Shown: positions 55,789 to 64,000, numbered from the stretch's first letter. The stretch: 64,000 nt of DNA from Roseiarcus sp963809245 (GCA_963809245.1 CAWEIU010000012.1:248001-312000), one strand, 5' to 3'. The notes: generated by a model not told the origin, from the sequence alone. Numbers and translations: made by a program.

Positions 55789-57318
55789 ATGCAAAGTCCC
55801 ATCGTTTTGGAACTGCGCCATATCCACAAATCGTTCACCGGCGTGACCGCGTTGAATGACGTCAGTCTGAACGTCGTGCGTGGCGGAGCGCACGCCCTGA
55901 TCGGCGAGAACGGGGCCGGAAAGAGCACTCTGCTCAAAATCCTCGCAGGGACCCAACAGGCCGACAAGGGAGAGATCCTTGTCGGCGGGGAGAAGGTCAA
56001 GCTGGATACGCCGAAGTCGGCCCGGGCGGCTGGCATTGCGATGATTCACCAAGAGCTTCAGCTTGTTCCCTATATGACGGTGGCGCAAAATATGTTCTTG
56101 GGCGCCCCGCCGGCCCACTTTGGCATTGTGACCAATCGGGCCAGGATGGAGGAGCAGAGCCGAGCCGCCCTAGCCGAACTTTACGCGGACATCGACGTGC
56201 GCAGCCGGGTCTCCGAGCTCAGCGTCGCCAAGCGGCAGCTGGTCGAAATCGCGCGGGCGCTCCTCGCCAATGCTCGCATCATCGCGATGGACGAGCCGAC
56301 TTCCGCGCTCACCGACAAGGAGTTCGGGGCGCTGGAGGCCCTCATCGCGGAGATCCGCGCCAAGGGGGTCTCGATCATTTACGTTTCCCACAAGCTGGAA
56401 GAGGTGGCGAGGGTCTGTGAAACCGCGACCATTCTCAGGGACGGTCGCGTCATCGCCGACATCACGATGAGCCAACGCACTCAAAGCGAGATCATCTCTC
56501 TGATGGTCGGTCGGCAACTTGAATTCAGGAAGAGCGCGTGTCGGCGCGCGGGCGAGGTGATCCTGGAAGCGCGCCGACTGAGCTGGAAGGATCGCGTTCG
56601 CGAAGTGTCCGTCACGGTGCGTCGAGGCGAGGTGCTCGGTGTCGCCGGTCTGGTTGGCGCGGGCCGAACAGAACTCATCCGTCTTCTCGCCGGAGTGGAG
56701 CGGCCAACCGGAGGCGAGATCCTGATGAACGGGAAGCTCGTAAACTTCACGACACGCTCCGCCGCTGCGCGATGCGGCATTGGCTTGGTGCCGGAAGACC
56801 GAAAAAAGGAGGGTATCATTCCCCTTCGCTCGGTGGTCGCGAATGTCAGCCTGTCCGTCCTCGGTCGTATGGCGCGCCTCGGGGTGCAACCTCAATCGAG
56901 GATTCGGGCCGAGACGAGCCGGATCCTGGCGAGCGTGGCGTTCCGTCCCATGTTGATCGACCGCGAGATTCGCAAATTCAGCGGCGGCAATCAGCAGAAG
57001 GCGATTATCGCGCGCTGGCTGATGGCTGAGAGCGAAGTCTTTCTTCTCGACGAGCCGACCCGCGGCATCGATGTCGGGGCCAAGCAGGAGGTGTACGACC
57101 TGATCGACTCGTTGGCTGACGCCGGCAAGGCGGTCGTGGTCGTTTCGTCCGAATTGCCCGAGATCATCCGCCTCAGCGATCGGGTGCTGGTCATCCGGGA
57201 AGGCGCAAGCGCCGCCGTCCTCGAAGCTTCCGAGCTGACCGAGGCCAAGATTCTCGAGTTCGCGGTCCCTACCGGCGCAGGTTCGTCGGCGAAAACAGAT
57301 CGAGGAAGCGTACAATGA
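55789..57318 (+). CDS. Sugar ABC transporter ATP-binding protein, RbsA-like (two ABC domains)
   Basis: The 509 residues start at ATG 55789, which has GGAGAA upstream; a TTG at 55768 is an alternative. Domain 1 has GENGAGKS, LSVAKRQLVEIARAL and IAMDEPTSALTD. Domain 2 has GLVGAGRTEL, FSGGNQQKAIIARWL and LLDEPTRGIDVG. Its stop overlaps the permease start (ATGA). Confidence 0.9.
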   Translation: MQSPIVLELRHIHKSFTGVTALNDVSLNVVRGGAHALIGENGAGKSTLLKILAGTQQADKGEILVGGEKVKLDTPKSARAAGIAMIHQELQLVPYMTVAQNMFLGAPPAHFGIVTNRARMEEQSRAALAELYADIDVRSRVSELSVAKRQLVEIARALLANARIIAMDEPTSALTDKEFGALEALIAEIRAKGVSIIYVSHKLEEVARVCETATILRDGRVIADITMSQRTQSEIISLMVGRQLEFRKSACRRAGEVILEARRLSWKDRVREVSVTVRRGEVLGVAGLVGAGRTELIRLLAGVERPTGGEILMNGKLVNFTTRSAAARCGIGLVPEDRKKEGIIPLRSVVANVSLSVLGRMARLGVQPQSRIRAETSRILASVAFRPMLIDREIRKFSGGNQQKAIIARWLMAESEVFLLDEPTRGIDVGAKQEVYDLIDSLADAGKAVVVVSSELPEIIRLSDRVLVIREGASAAVLEASELTEAKILEFAVPTGAGSSAKTDRGSVQ

Positions 57319-58280
57319 TCGCAGTCATCCAGCGCCGCCCGTGGGCCCTGAACATCGCACTCCTCAGAGACGCGGGCATCTTGCTCGGTCTTTTGGCGAT
57401 CTTCGTCGTCTTCTCGCTCTTGTCGCCATATTTTCTGACCGAGCAGAACCTGATCAATGTGCTTCAACAGTCGAGCATCAACGGCTGCATCGCGGTCGGA
57501 ATGACGCTCGTGATCATTTCGGGCGGTATTGACCTCTCCGTCGGCTCGACAGCGGCTCTCTCAGCAGTCGTTGGCGCAAGCCTGATGGTGGTGGGCGCGC
57601 CTGTGCCCATCGCGATCCTCGGGGCGTGTGCGGTCGGTATGTCGGCCGGGCTGATCAATGGCGCCATGGTGGCGTACGCCGGGTTGCAGCCGTTTATCGT
57701 CACCCTTGGCACTCTGAGCATTTTCAGGGCGATGGCCCTCATCATAACGGACGGAAATCCGGTCTTCGGGCTGCCCAATTCGTTTCGGTCGATCTTCGCA
57801 GCCAAGATTTGGATATTCCCGATCCCGGTGATTTTGGTGATGGGCGTCGGAATTGTGGCGTGGTTTCTCCTGCGCGGGACGCCCCTGGGCGAATATTTCC
57901 TGGCCGTCGGCGGCAACGAGGAGGCAGCCCGCGTCGCCGGCGTGCCGATCGCGCGGACGAAGATCGCTTCGTACGTCATCAGCGGCACGCTGTCCGCGCT
58001 TGGCGCAATGGTTCTGATGGCTTGGCTCGGCGCCGCCGATCCCACGCTCGGAAATCTCTGGGAATTGCAAGCGATCGCCGCCGCGGCGATCGGCGGGGCT
58101 TCGTTGTCGGGGGGGCGGGGGAGCATCATCGGAACGCTGCTCGGCGCGATCATCCTCGGAACGGTCACCAATGGGCTGACCCTTCTGAATGTCCAAGCTT
58201 TCTACCAATTGCTCGCAACGGGCGTCATCATCATCGTCGCGATGCTGATCGACCGGGTGACGCGCGGCAAGTCCGCGTGA
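57315..58280 (+). CDS. Sugar ABC transporter permease, RbsC-like
   Basis: The 321-residue membrane protein has the ribose-permease block VGMTLVIISGGIDLSVGSTAAL and GGNEEAARVAGVPIARTKIASYVISG. One permease gene only, so it should act as a homodimer. It ends 49 bases before the aldehyde dehydrogenase gene on the same strand. Confidence 0.9.
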   Translation: MIAVIQRRPWALNIALLRDAGILLGLLAIFVVFSLLSPYFLTEQNLINVLQQSSINGCIAVGMTLVIISGGIDLSVGSTAALSAVVGASLMVVGAPVPIAILGACAVGMSAGLINGAMVAYAGLQPFIVTLGTLSIFRAMALIITDGNPVFGLPNSFRSIFAAKIWIFPIPVILVMGVGIVAWFLLRGTPLGEYFLAVGGNEEAARVAGVPIARTKIASYVISGTLSALGAMVLMAWLGAADPTLGNLWELQAIAAAAIGGASLSGGRGSIIGTLLGAIILGTVTNGLTLLNVQAFYQLLATGVIIIVAMLIDRVTRGKSA

Positions 58281-58329
58281 AGCTGACATTGCCGCTGCAT
58301 TTTACAGATCGTAGATCAGGGAGAACGCA

Positions 58330-59820
58330 ATGCATTTTGTCGAACCCAAAACGCTCGCCGGGGAAACGCGCGCCTTCTCGATGCTTCTAGATGGTGAGAT
58401 CGTCCCCGGCAGCGGATCGCAAGCGTTTTCCCGCAAAAGCCCAGCGCACGGGCAGACCGTCACCACCTACAATTCGGCGTCTGTTGAGGAGACGGAACGC
58501 GCGATCGCTGCGGCGCGCTGCGCCTTTGACAAGGGCAAGTGGTCGTCGATGCCGACGCGGGAACGCAGCGCATTGCTCTTGGCGATCGCGCAGATCATAG
58601 AAGATAATCGCGAAGAGCTTGCCCTATTGGACTGCCTCGAGGCCGGCAAGCCTCTCACCCAGGCCCGCGGCGAAATTGCGGATTCGGCGGAGCTGTACCG
58701 CTACGCCGCGGGCCTCGCCCGCGCGCTCCATGGCGAGAGCTACGCCAATCTTCGTCCGGATATCTTCGCATCGACCATTCGCCAGCCCATCGGCGTCGTC
58801 GCGATGATTGCGCCTTGGAACTTTCCCTTTCTCATTGCCTCACAGAAGATCCCGTTCGCTTTGGCGGCTGGCTGCACGATCGTCTTCAAGCCGAGCGAGA
58901 TGACCTCCGCTTCGATGCTCCGCTTCGGCGAACTCGTCTCGGGTCTGCTGCCGCGTGGCGTCCTCAATATCGTGGTGGGCGATGGCGCATCCGTGGGCGA
59001 AGCGCTCGCGCGCGATCCGCGCGTCGACATGGTGTCGTTCACCGGCTCGACGCGGGCTGGCAGACAAGTGTCGCTAGCGGCGAGCGAGACCGTCAAGAAG
59101 GTCGCCCTCGAGCTGGGCGGAAAGAACCCCCAAATCATCTGCGCGGACGCCGACATTGAAGCGGCGGCCGCCGCGGTCGTTCACGGCGTCTTTTTCAACG
59201 CCGGCCAATGCTGCCAGGCGGCGGGACGGATCATTGTCGAGCAAAGCATAGCACGCGAGTTCACGGATCGTGTCTTGGCCCTTTCAAAGGAGGTGGTGGT
59301 CGGCGATACGCTTGACGCCAGGGTTCAGATGGGAGCGATCGTCAGCGACGCGCAGATGAAGCGCATCACTTCCTTGGTCGCTTCGACCGGCGCGGAGGGG
59401 GGCAACATCGAACTCGGCGGACATCGCATATCTGGCGCCGCTGGACATTTCTTCGAGCCGACCGTCGTCACCGGTGTAGCATCCGCCGCGACCCTATCGC
59501 AGGAAGAAGTCTTTGGCCCTGTGCTCTCAATATCCACCTTCTCGACATTCGACGAAGCCGTCTCCATCGCGAACACAACACGATACGGCCTCGGCGCGGG
59601 CCTCTGGACGGGCGACAGCGATCGCATCCTTGAGGGCCTGAAAGGCATCCGGGCGGGCACCGTGTGGATCAATTGTTTCATGGAGGTCTTTCCCGAAATG
59701 CCCTTCGGTGGGTTCAAGGAAAGCGGTCTTGGCCGCGAGTGTGGAAAGCTGGCGGTCGAAGACTACACCGAAACCAAATCCGTCGTTCTCGGCAAGGTGC
59801 GAAAGAAGGTTTGGTCTTGA
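58330..59820 (+). CDS. NAD(P)-dependent aldehyde dehydrogenase
   Basis: The 496-residue ALDH has the N-terminal domain with PWNFPFLIASQKIPFALAAG, catalytic Glu261 in LELGGKNP and nucleophile Cys295 in FNAGQCCQA, and the closing PFGGFKESGLGRECG. The first Cys of the CC pair is an extra. It would oxidise the aldehyde formed by the upstream dehydrogenase or lyase to an acid. The semialdehyde type cannot be told from sequence. Its stop overlaps a possible TTG start of the next gene. Confidence 0.92.
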   Translation: MHFVEPKTLAGETRAFSMLLDGEIVPGSGSQAFSRKSPAHGQTVTTYNSASVEETERAIAAARCAFDKGKWSSMPTRERSALLLAIAQIIEDNREELALLDCLEAGKPLTQARGEIADSAELYRYAAGLARALHGESYANLRPDIFASTIRQPIGVVAMIAPWNFPFLIASQKIPFALAAGCTIVFKPSEMTSASMLRFGELVSGLLPRGVLNIVVGDGASVGEALARDPRVDMVSFTGSTRAGRQVSLAASETVKKVALELGGKNPQIICADADIEAAAAAVVHGVFFNAGQCCQAAGRIIVEQSIAREFTDRVLALSKEVVVGDTLDARVQMGAIVSDAQMKRITSLVASTGAEGGNIELGGHRISGAAGHFFEPTVVTGVASAATLSQEEVFGPVLSISTFSTFDEAVSIANTTRYGLGAGLWTGDSDRILEGLKGIRAGTVWINCFMEVFPEMPFGGFKESGLGRECGKLAVEDYTETKSVVLGKVRKKVWS

Positions 59821-59852
59821 GCGATCTCATCCATTCCGATGGGAGCCGGGGA

Positions 59853-60377
59853 ATGGTCGGCTCCATGGACGGGGCGCACTGTTTCCCCTTGCGGATCGAG
59901 CCTGCGACGGCAGTCGATTTCCAGCCTTACGGCGTTATCGCAGAGACCGGCGCAGCTCCGCCACGCGAAGCAAACAAAGGCACAGCATTGCGCTACGATG
60001 TCGCAGTGTCCGACAAGGATGAACGGCCGGCCAGTCGACTGGTCACCTCGGTATTCGCGACGCGGGAGAGGAAACTGCCGCTGGTTGTCGACACGCTCGA
60101 ACGTCATTTTCATTCGGAGCAGATGATTGTCGGCATGCAGGCTGGACGCTTCGTGCTCGTTGTGTGCCTTCCGGATAGCGCGGGGCAGCCCCAATTGAGC
60201 AGCCTGAGGGCCTTCCTGTTTCGGTCCGGCGGCGGCGCCATCTACCATAGAGGCATCTGGCATCATGGGATCATCGGCCTCGATCGCGAGGGCGCGTTCC
60301 TCGTGCAGTCCTGGCAGGACGGATCCGCAAAAGACTGCGAGGAAACTTCTATCGCCCCTCGCCTGCTTCAAAACTAA
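59853..60377 (+). CDS. Ureidoglycolate lyase (AllA) family protein
   Basis: The 174-residue protein has a cupin-like beta fold. The C-terminal half carries the AllA signature: LRAFLFRSGGGAIYHRGIWHHGI and ERHFHSEQMI earlier. True AllA splits ureidoglycolate in purine degradation, but no allantoin gene lies here, so this homolog may cleave a related alpha-hydroxy acid or lactone in the sugar pathway. ATG 59853 has GGGAG seven bases upstream; a TTG at 59817 would overlap the ALDH stop. It is the last gene of the cluster. Confidence 0.72.
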   Translation: MVGSMDGAHCFPLRIEPATAVDFQPYGVIAETGAAPPREANKGTALRYDVAVSDKDERPASRLVTSVFATRERKLPLVVDTLERHFHSEQMIVGMQAGRFVLVVCLPDSAGQPQLSSLRAFLFRSGGGAIYHRGIWHHGIIGLDREGAFLVQSWQDGSAKDCEETSIAPRLLQN

Positions 60378-60477
60378 CGTGACCCGCGCTTCATTTGAGG
60401 GAGAGCGGCTATACGGCGAGGTCCAGGGCGAGGCGTTAAAGGGCTGCTAGAGTGCGATGTGACGGAATCAGAGCTGT

Positions 60478-60618
60478 TCCCGTCATCCCAAGGCGAATGC
60501 GCAGCATTCGTCCGCTCCCGCAAGCGGGAGAAGGGATCTACGCGGCGCCGGCAGCCCCTCGCCCGCTTGCGGGAGAGGGGTTGGGGTGAGGGTGGTTCAA
60601 CCAAACTGCAGCACGCGC
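60478..60618. repeat. Dispersed REP-like repeat, family A (copy 3)
   Basis: Reverse complement of the copy at 12.0 kb, nearly identical through both hairpins and the flanks (GGCGAATGCGCAGCATTCG and GGTTCAACCAAACTGCAG). It directly follows the catabolic cluster and takes up much of the 513-base gap; the rest is described in the next entry. Confidence 0.85.
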
Positions 60619-60661
60619 TAGCCCAACCGCCGAGTGGCCCCGGCGGCCGTTTCGCATTGGA

Positions 60662-60734
60662 GTTTGCGGCGCCGTATCGCAAACGTCCTCGCTCAACTCA
60701 GCCTCGCCGGCGAAAGCCTGCGAGGCTTTTATTT
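60662..60734 (+). ncRNA. Two stem-loops ending in an intrinsic terminator; candidate small RNA 3' part
   Basis: Hairpin 1 is GTTTGCG-N9-CGCAAAC (60662-60684). Hairpin 2, GCCTCGCCGGCGAAAGCCTGCGAGGC (60701-60726), is followed by TTTTATTT, a textbook Rho-independent terminator read on the plus strand. No coding gene precedes it closely, so it may end a small RNA starting within or after the repeat, or terminate readthrough from the catabolic cluster. No promoter was identified. Confidence 0.5.
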
Positions 60735-60890
60735 GAGCCAATCTACGGCCGTCCTGATCAAGATTATTCCGCCGCGGGACTTAAGGCTACACTTGCCGCA
60801 GAGCCAACAACACAATAACATATTCGATGTGAACCAGTTCTTCGTATTGGTTCACCAAGGTTATAAATAATCGTAACAATGGAGGAATAC

Positions 60891-61358
60891 GTGAAAGCAA
60901 TTTTGCTGACTGTCCTCAGTCTCACGCTCATTGGCGGAAGCTCCGCGGCTCTGGCCGACATGAAGCTGCCGGAAATCAAGAAACAGTCGAGCCCACAAGC
61001 CGTGCTCGACGAGCATCTTGACGCTCTGAACAAATGCGACTGGAATCGGCTTGTCGCGCAGTATCCCGAAGACGCCCAAATCAACTTGCCGGCCGGAGCG
61101 ATTGCAAAGGGGCGCGCGGCGATTGGCGAACTCTTCGCAGGCCTGTGCAAAGACACGAAAGACGGCGGCCTGAAAGGGATTTATTTTGATCCCGGCGTCA
61201 GCGCCACCATCGGGGATACGCTGGTGACCCAATGGGTGGCCACAGCGCCGTTTTTGGCTGAGCCCTATAAGGGTTCCGACGCCTACATCACCAAGGACGG
61301 TCTCATGCAGGCGATGGTCACGACTTTCGACGCCGGCGCCCTTAAAATGAAGAAGTAG
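60891..61358 (+). CDS. Secreted NTF2-like/SnoaL-type protein
   Basis: The GTG at 60891 is preceded by GGAGG with 5 bases spacing, which favours it over ATG 60879. The 155-residue precursor starts MKAILLTVLSLTLIGG with a signal peptide ending around ALA. The mature part has SPQAVLDEHLDALNKCDWNRLVAQYPEDAQINLP, the NTF2-like cone fold. A periplasmic ligand-binding or enzymatic role is plausible but unknown. A strong terminator follows, so it forms a single-gene unit. Confidence 0.75.
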   Translation: MKAILLTVLSLTLIGGSSAALADMKLPEIKKQSSPQAVLDEHLDALNKCDWNRLVAQYPEDAQINLPAGAIAKGRAAIGELFAGLCKDTKDGGLKGIYFDPGVSATIGDTLVTQWVATAPFLAEPYKGSDAYITKDGLMQAMVTTFDAGALKMKK

Positions 61359-61364
61359 CATTTT

Positions 61365-61391
61365 GGGCGCGCAAGCAGGCGCGCCCTTTTT
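61365..61391 (+). terminator. Rho-independent terminator
   Basis: Perfect 8-bp stem GGGCGCGC-AAGCAG-GCGCGCCC followed by TTTTT, starting 7 bases after the stop of the secreted NTF2-like gene. Confidence 0.92.
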
Positions 61392-61593
61392 GTCGATGCG
61401 CCCCCGCCGAACATCGGCTCCGAACAGCCGCAGAGAGCAAAAGCAAGCGAGAACCGCTCGCCCCCATTCCGCCTAATGCTTGAACCCTCCAAAAAACATT
61501 GGAACCGCCCTGGCGGCTCGCGGTTTCCTTCGCGATGTCTACGGGCCGGGCCGAGCGGCTTCGACGGCCCCTGAGGCGCGAGAGGAAATCCAC

Positions 61594-62130
61594 ATGCCGA
61601 ACCTTACCGGTCGCAAAATCGCCGTTCTCGCCACTGACGGCGTCGAGCAAGTCGAACTGACTGAGCCCGCCAGCGCGCTGCGCAAGGCGGGCGCGAAGGT
61701 CACCATCGTCTCGCCCAGGAAAGGCTTGATCCAGGGGATGAACCACGACGAACGAGCGGACAAAATCCCGGTCGACATGGCCCTCAGCGACGCCGAGCCG
61801 AATGATTTCGACGCTTTGCTGCTCCCCGGCGGCGTCGCCAGTCCTGACAAACTGCGCATGGTTCCCGAAGCGATCGCGTTCGTGAAGGGCTTCGTGACGG
61901 CGGGCAAGCCGATCGCGGCGATCTGTCACGGACCGTGGACGTTGATCGAGGCGGGCGCGGTGAAGGGCAAGCGGATGACGTCGTGGCCGTCGCTGAAGAC
62001 GGACCTCTCCAACGCCGGCGCCTTATGGACGGACGAGCCGGTCGTCACGGACGGCCGTCTTGTCACCTCGCGCAAGCCGGACGACATTCCTCAGTTCAAT
62101 CAAGCAGCGATCGAGCTGTTCGCCGCCTAG
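61594..62130 (+). CDS. DJ-1/PfpI family protein (type 1 glutamine amidotransferase-like)
   Basis: The 178-residue cytosolic protein starts at ATG 61594 behind GAGGAAA. The nucleophile elbow AAICHGPWTLIEAG contains the conserved Cys-His. LLLPGGVASPDKLR and the PRKGLIQGMNHDE stretch are typical of PfpI-type proteins (protease, chaperone or glyoxalase III activities). It stands alone. Confidence 0.9.
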   Translation: MPNLTGRKIAVLATDGVEQVELTEPASALRKAGAKVTIVSPRKGLIQGMNHDERADKIPVDMALSDAEPNDFDALLLPGGVASPDKLRMVPEAIAFVKGFVTAGKPIAAICHGPWTLIEAGAVKGKRMTSWPSLKTDLSNAGALWTDEPVVTDGRLVTSRKPDDIPQFNQAAIELFAA

Positions 62131-62159
62131 CGCTTTTTGCTTTCTGGTTGACGCAGCAC

Positions 62160-62325
62160 GAACCTGTCCCTTCTCCCCGCGTGCGGGGAGAAGGTTAGGA
62201 TGAGGGGCTTGGTGAGTAGCCGCAAGCCTCCGGCCAACCACCAAGCCCCTCACCCCAGCCCTCTCCCCCGCAAACGCATCGCGTTTGTCGGGCGCGAGCG
62301 GGGAGAGGGAGAGGGCGCGTCAAGC
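62160..62325. repeat. Palindromic repeat related to family A (copy 4)
   Basis: CCCTTCTCCCCGCGTGCGGGGAGAAGG hairpin, then an inverted GGCTTGGTG...CACCAAGCCCCTCACCCC pair, then CCCTCTCCCCCGC...GCGGGGAGAGGGAGAGGG. It shares the CTCACCCC and CTCTCCC elements with family A but is diverged. It lies between convergent genes. Confidence 0.7.
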
Positions 62326-62351
62326 AAAATGCGGTAAAGCGCCGCCCGCCC

Positions 62352-63260
62352 TCACTGCGCAGGCTTGTGCGGCGGCGCGCCGTTCCACTCCGCGACGAAA
62401 TCCGACAGCATCGGCACGTAATCCTCGCCGTGGCCGCCGCCGAGCGCCTGAGCGAAGCTGTTGCGCACGGCTGCGCCGAGCGGATTGGCGGCGCCGAGCG
62501 ACTGGGCGAACGAGGCGAGATACGTGACGTCCTTGTGGGCGTTGGAGATCGTGAATCGATGCGCGTTGCGGTCGCGCTCCAGCACATATTTGAAGAACGT
62601 CTGATAGAACCCGCAGTCCATTCGGCCGCCACGGATCACACTGTCGAACACCTGAGCCGACAGGCCCGCCTTGGCGCCGATCATCAGCGCCTCCGAATAG
62701 AGCGCGGCGTAACCCATCGACAGGAAGTTGTTGAGCAGCTTCATCGTGTGGCCGGTGCCGACCGGGCCGGTCGAAATGACGCGGCCTGCGAAGGCTTCGA
62801 GGATGGGCCGAGCGCGCGCAACGCTGTCCGCATCGCCGCCGACCATAACGTCGAGCGTGCCTTCCCAAGCGTCTTTCGGCGTGCGGCCGAGCGGAGCGTC
62901 GATCAGGGTGACGCCTTTCGGCGCGAGGGACATCGCCAGACGCGTCGTGGCGGCGGGATCCGAGGTGGAACAGTCGACGATCAGCAGCGGCTTGCCCGCC
63001 GCCGCGAGGCCGTCCTCGCCGTGGATGACCGCTTCGACCTGCGGCGACCCTGTCACGCAGAGCACGACCACGTCGCTGGCGAGAGCGAGTTCGCGCGCGC
63101 TGGCCGCCTCCACCGCCCCGCGCGACTTGAGGTCCTCGATCGCCTCCCGCCGACGATGCCCCAGCACGGTCAGCGGCCAACCCTTTTCGACAATGTTCTT
63201 GGCCATGCCGTGGCCCATGAACCCGACGCCGACGAACCCGACCTTCTCTTTCATGGCCAT
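62352..63260 (-). CDS. 3-hydroxyisobutyrate dehydrogenase-like NAD(P)-dependent oxidoreductase
   Basis: The 302 residues start MAMKEKVGFVGVGFMGHGMAKNI with the GxGxxG dinucleotide site; MKEKV at 63254 is also possible. The substrate segment DAPLGRTPKDAWEG corresponds to the DAPVSGG region, and the catalytic Lys lies in GPVGTGHTMKLLNNFL. The family reduces or oxidises beta-hydroxy acids. A longer frame to 63386 has no similarity. Confidence 0.9.
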   Translation of the reverse strand: MAMKEKVGFVGVGFMGHGMAKNIVEKGWPLTVLGHRRREAIEDLKSRGAVEAASARELALASDVVVLCVTGSPQVEAVIHGEDGLAAAGKPLLIVDCSTSDPAATTRLAMSLAPKGVTLIDAPLGRTPKDAWEGTLDVMVGGDADSVARARPILEAFAGRVISTGPVGTGHTMKLLNNFLSMGYAALYSEALMIGAKAGLSAQVFDSVIRGGRMDCGFYQTFFKYVLERDRNAHRFTISNAHKDVTYLASFAQSLGAANPLGAAVRNSFAQALGGGHGEDYVPMLSDFVAEWNGAPPHKPAQ

Positions 63261-63461
63261 GCTGCTCCCGTAAGCGCTCCCCGGCGGCGCCGGAGGATGT
63301 CGCGGCAAGAGTTCGCAAATTTCACCGCGCGGCGCAAACCGTGGCCCCTGCGACGATCCGATCGCGATAGCCGAGGCCAAGCGCAAGGCCTGTGCAAGCT
63401 TGCGCTGGTGTGTTGGCTGTCATTTGAACGGCGCCCGCGCCGCCATATCCATGGAAAGCCT

Positions 63462-64000
63462 ATGGCCGACAAAGCATTTCCCGCGGAAGCGCTGAAACTC
63501 AGGCTGCGCGACAGGCGCGATGACGACGCCTTGTTCGAATTGTTCAACCAGGAGCGCTTCCTGCGCTACGCCTCCGCGCGCGGGCCGTTCGCCTCCTCCG
63601 ACGATTTGCAGGGCTGGCTCGCCAATATCGCGTGCTCGAATCGCGCCGAGGTGGTCGCTGTGGTCGGCGATAAGACAATCGGCTTCGGCGCCCTTTACGT
63701 GATGGGCGACGGCCTCTCGCACTCCGGCTGGATTCTGCTCGGCGTCCACGAGGAATTTCAGGCGCAGGGCGTGGGCGGAAAGCTGCTGCAGATGCTGATG
63801 GCGATCGCCAGCGTCACGATCGGCTTGCGTCGGGTGCAACTGACGGTGTTCGCCGACAACGAGCCCGCCATCAAGCTGTATCGGCGCTTCGGCTTCGAGA
63901 TCGAGGGACGCCATCGCGACTTCGTGCGCCGCGGGGAAGACTTCATCGACGCCTTCACCATGGCGAAAGTCTATCGCGGCGCGCAGCTCGCAGCCACCGT
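63462..64000 (+). CDS. GNAT N-acetyltransferase (3' end cut by window edge)
   Basis: The frame from ATG 63462 runs off the window after about 179 residues. It has the GNAT core: LGVHEEFQAQGVGGKLLQMLM with the acetyl-CoA loop QAQGVGGK, followed by RVQLTVFADNEPAIKLYRRFGFEIEGRHRDF. The C-terminal block resembles SpeG/PhnO-type small-molecule acetyltransferases. The substrate is unknown. Confidence 0.85.
   Translation, partial: MADKAFPAEALKLRLRDRRDDDALFELFNQERFLRYASARGPFASSDDLQGWLANIACSNRAEVVAVVGDKTIGFGALYVMGDGLSHSGWILLGVHEEFQAQGVGGKLLQMLMAIASVTIGLRRVQLTVFADNEPAIKLYRRFGFEIEGRHRDFVRRGEDFIDAFTMAKVYRGAQLAAT

Noticed and set aside
59853..60377. Purine/allantoin degradation gene cluster
   Set aside because: Only the AllA-like gene is present. 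No allantoinase, allantoicase or urease gene lies nearby.
46565..64000. An attR copy of the tRNA-Met 3' end marking an integrated element
   Set aside because: I found no second copy of the T-arm/acceptor sequence and no integrase gene in the window.

Overview
The window looks like chromosomal DNA of a high-GC alphaproteobacterium of the order Hyphomicrobiales (Rhizobiales). The family is uncertain; Beijerinckiaceae/Methylocystaceae is a guess. Supporting signs are the rplU-rpmA-acetyltransferase order, the DUF3297 protein behind rpsT, the kdsB-pheA pair divergent from a membrane cytochrome c (cycM), a gbpR/chvE-gguAB sugar-uptake locus close to that of Agrobacterium, and a 6S RNA next to the 5-formyl-THF cyclo-ligase gene.

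Layout. 1-30 kb is mostly housekeeping: ribosomal proteins L27, L21 and S20, a TSUP permease, a TadD-like lipoprotein, an M17 aminopeptidase, an ECF sigma/anti-sigma pair, fabI, an MFS exporter, and a TetR-VOC-SRPBCC operon. These are followed by gph, a YmdB-type phosphodiesterase, the cyclo-ligase and 6S RNA; then aspC, a yidB-like gene, moaE/moaD, pgsA, upp, a very large ATPase-cyclase protein, pheA/kdsB, cycM, a second cyclase, and an acyl-CoA dehydrogenase/phosphotransferase pair. 30-46.4 kb is a sugar-uptake region. It holds an FrcABC-like importer, the gguB-gguA-chvE importer with gbpR, a glycosyltransferase, a SIS-domain isomerase with a LacI regulator, and a YtfQRT-YjfF-like importer, ending at tRNA-Met. 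46.6-60.4 kb has visibly lower GC and is a compact catabolic locus: a LacI regulator, an aldo/keto reductase, a CoA-transferase, an enoyl-CoA hydratase, a DHDPS-superfamily lyase, a GMC oxidoreductase, a fourth ribose-type importer, an aldehyde dehydrogenase and an AllA-family protein. Operator-like palindromes lie at both internal promoter regions. 60.4-64 kb returns to dispersed repeats and small metabolic genes.

How it works together. Two sugar operons place a REP-like palindromic repeat directly behind the binding-protein gene, which would favour surplus binding protein over membrane components. The 46.9-60.4 kb locus would import a sugar-like molecule, oxidise it, cleave or dehydrate it, and finish the acid fragments through CoA chemistry. 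I do not recognise this gene set as a described pathway, and it is my main candidate for something new.

Caution. Four genes (aspC, the yidB-like gene, the second lacI and the aldo/keto reductase) are each broken by one extra A in nearly the same sequence context. This may be a recurrent sequencing or assembly error or a mutational hot spot, and it affects how the catabolic locus is read.
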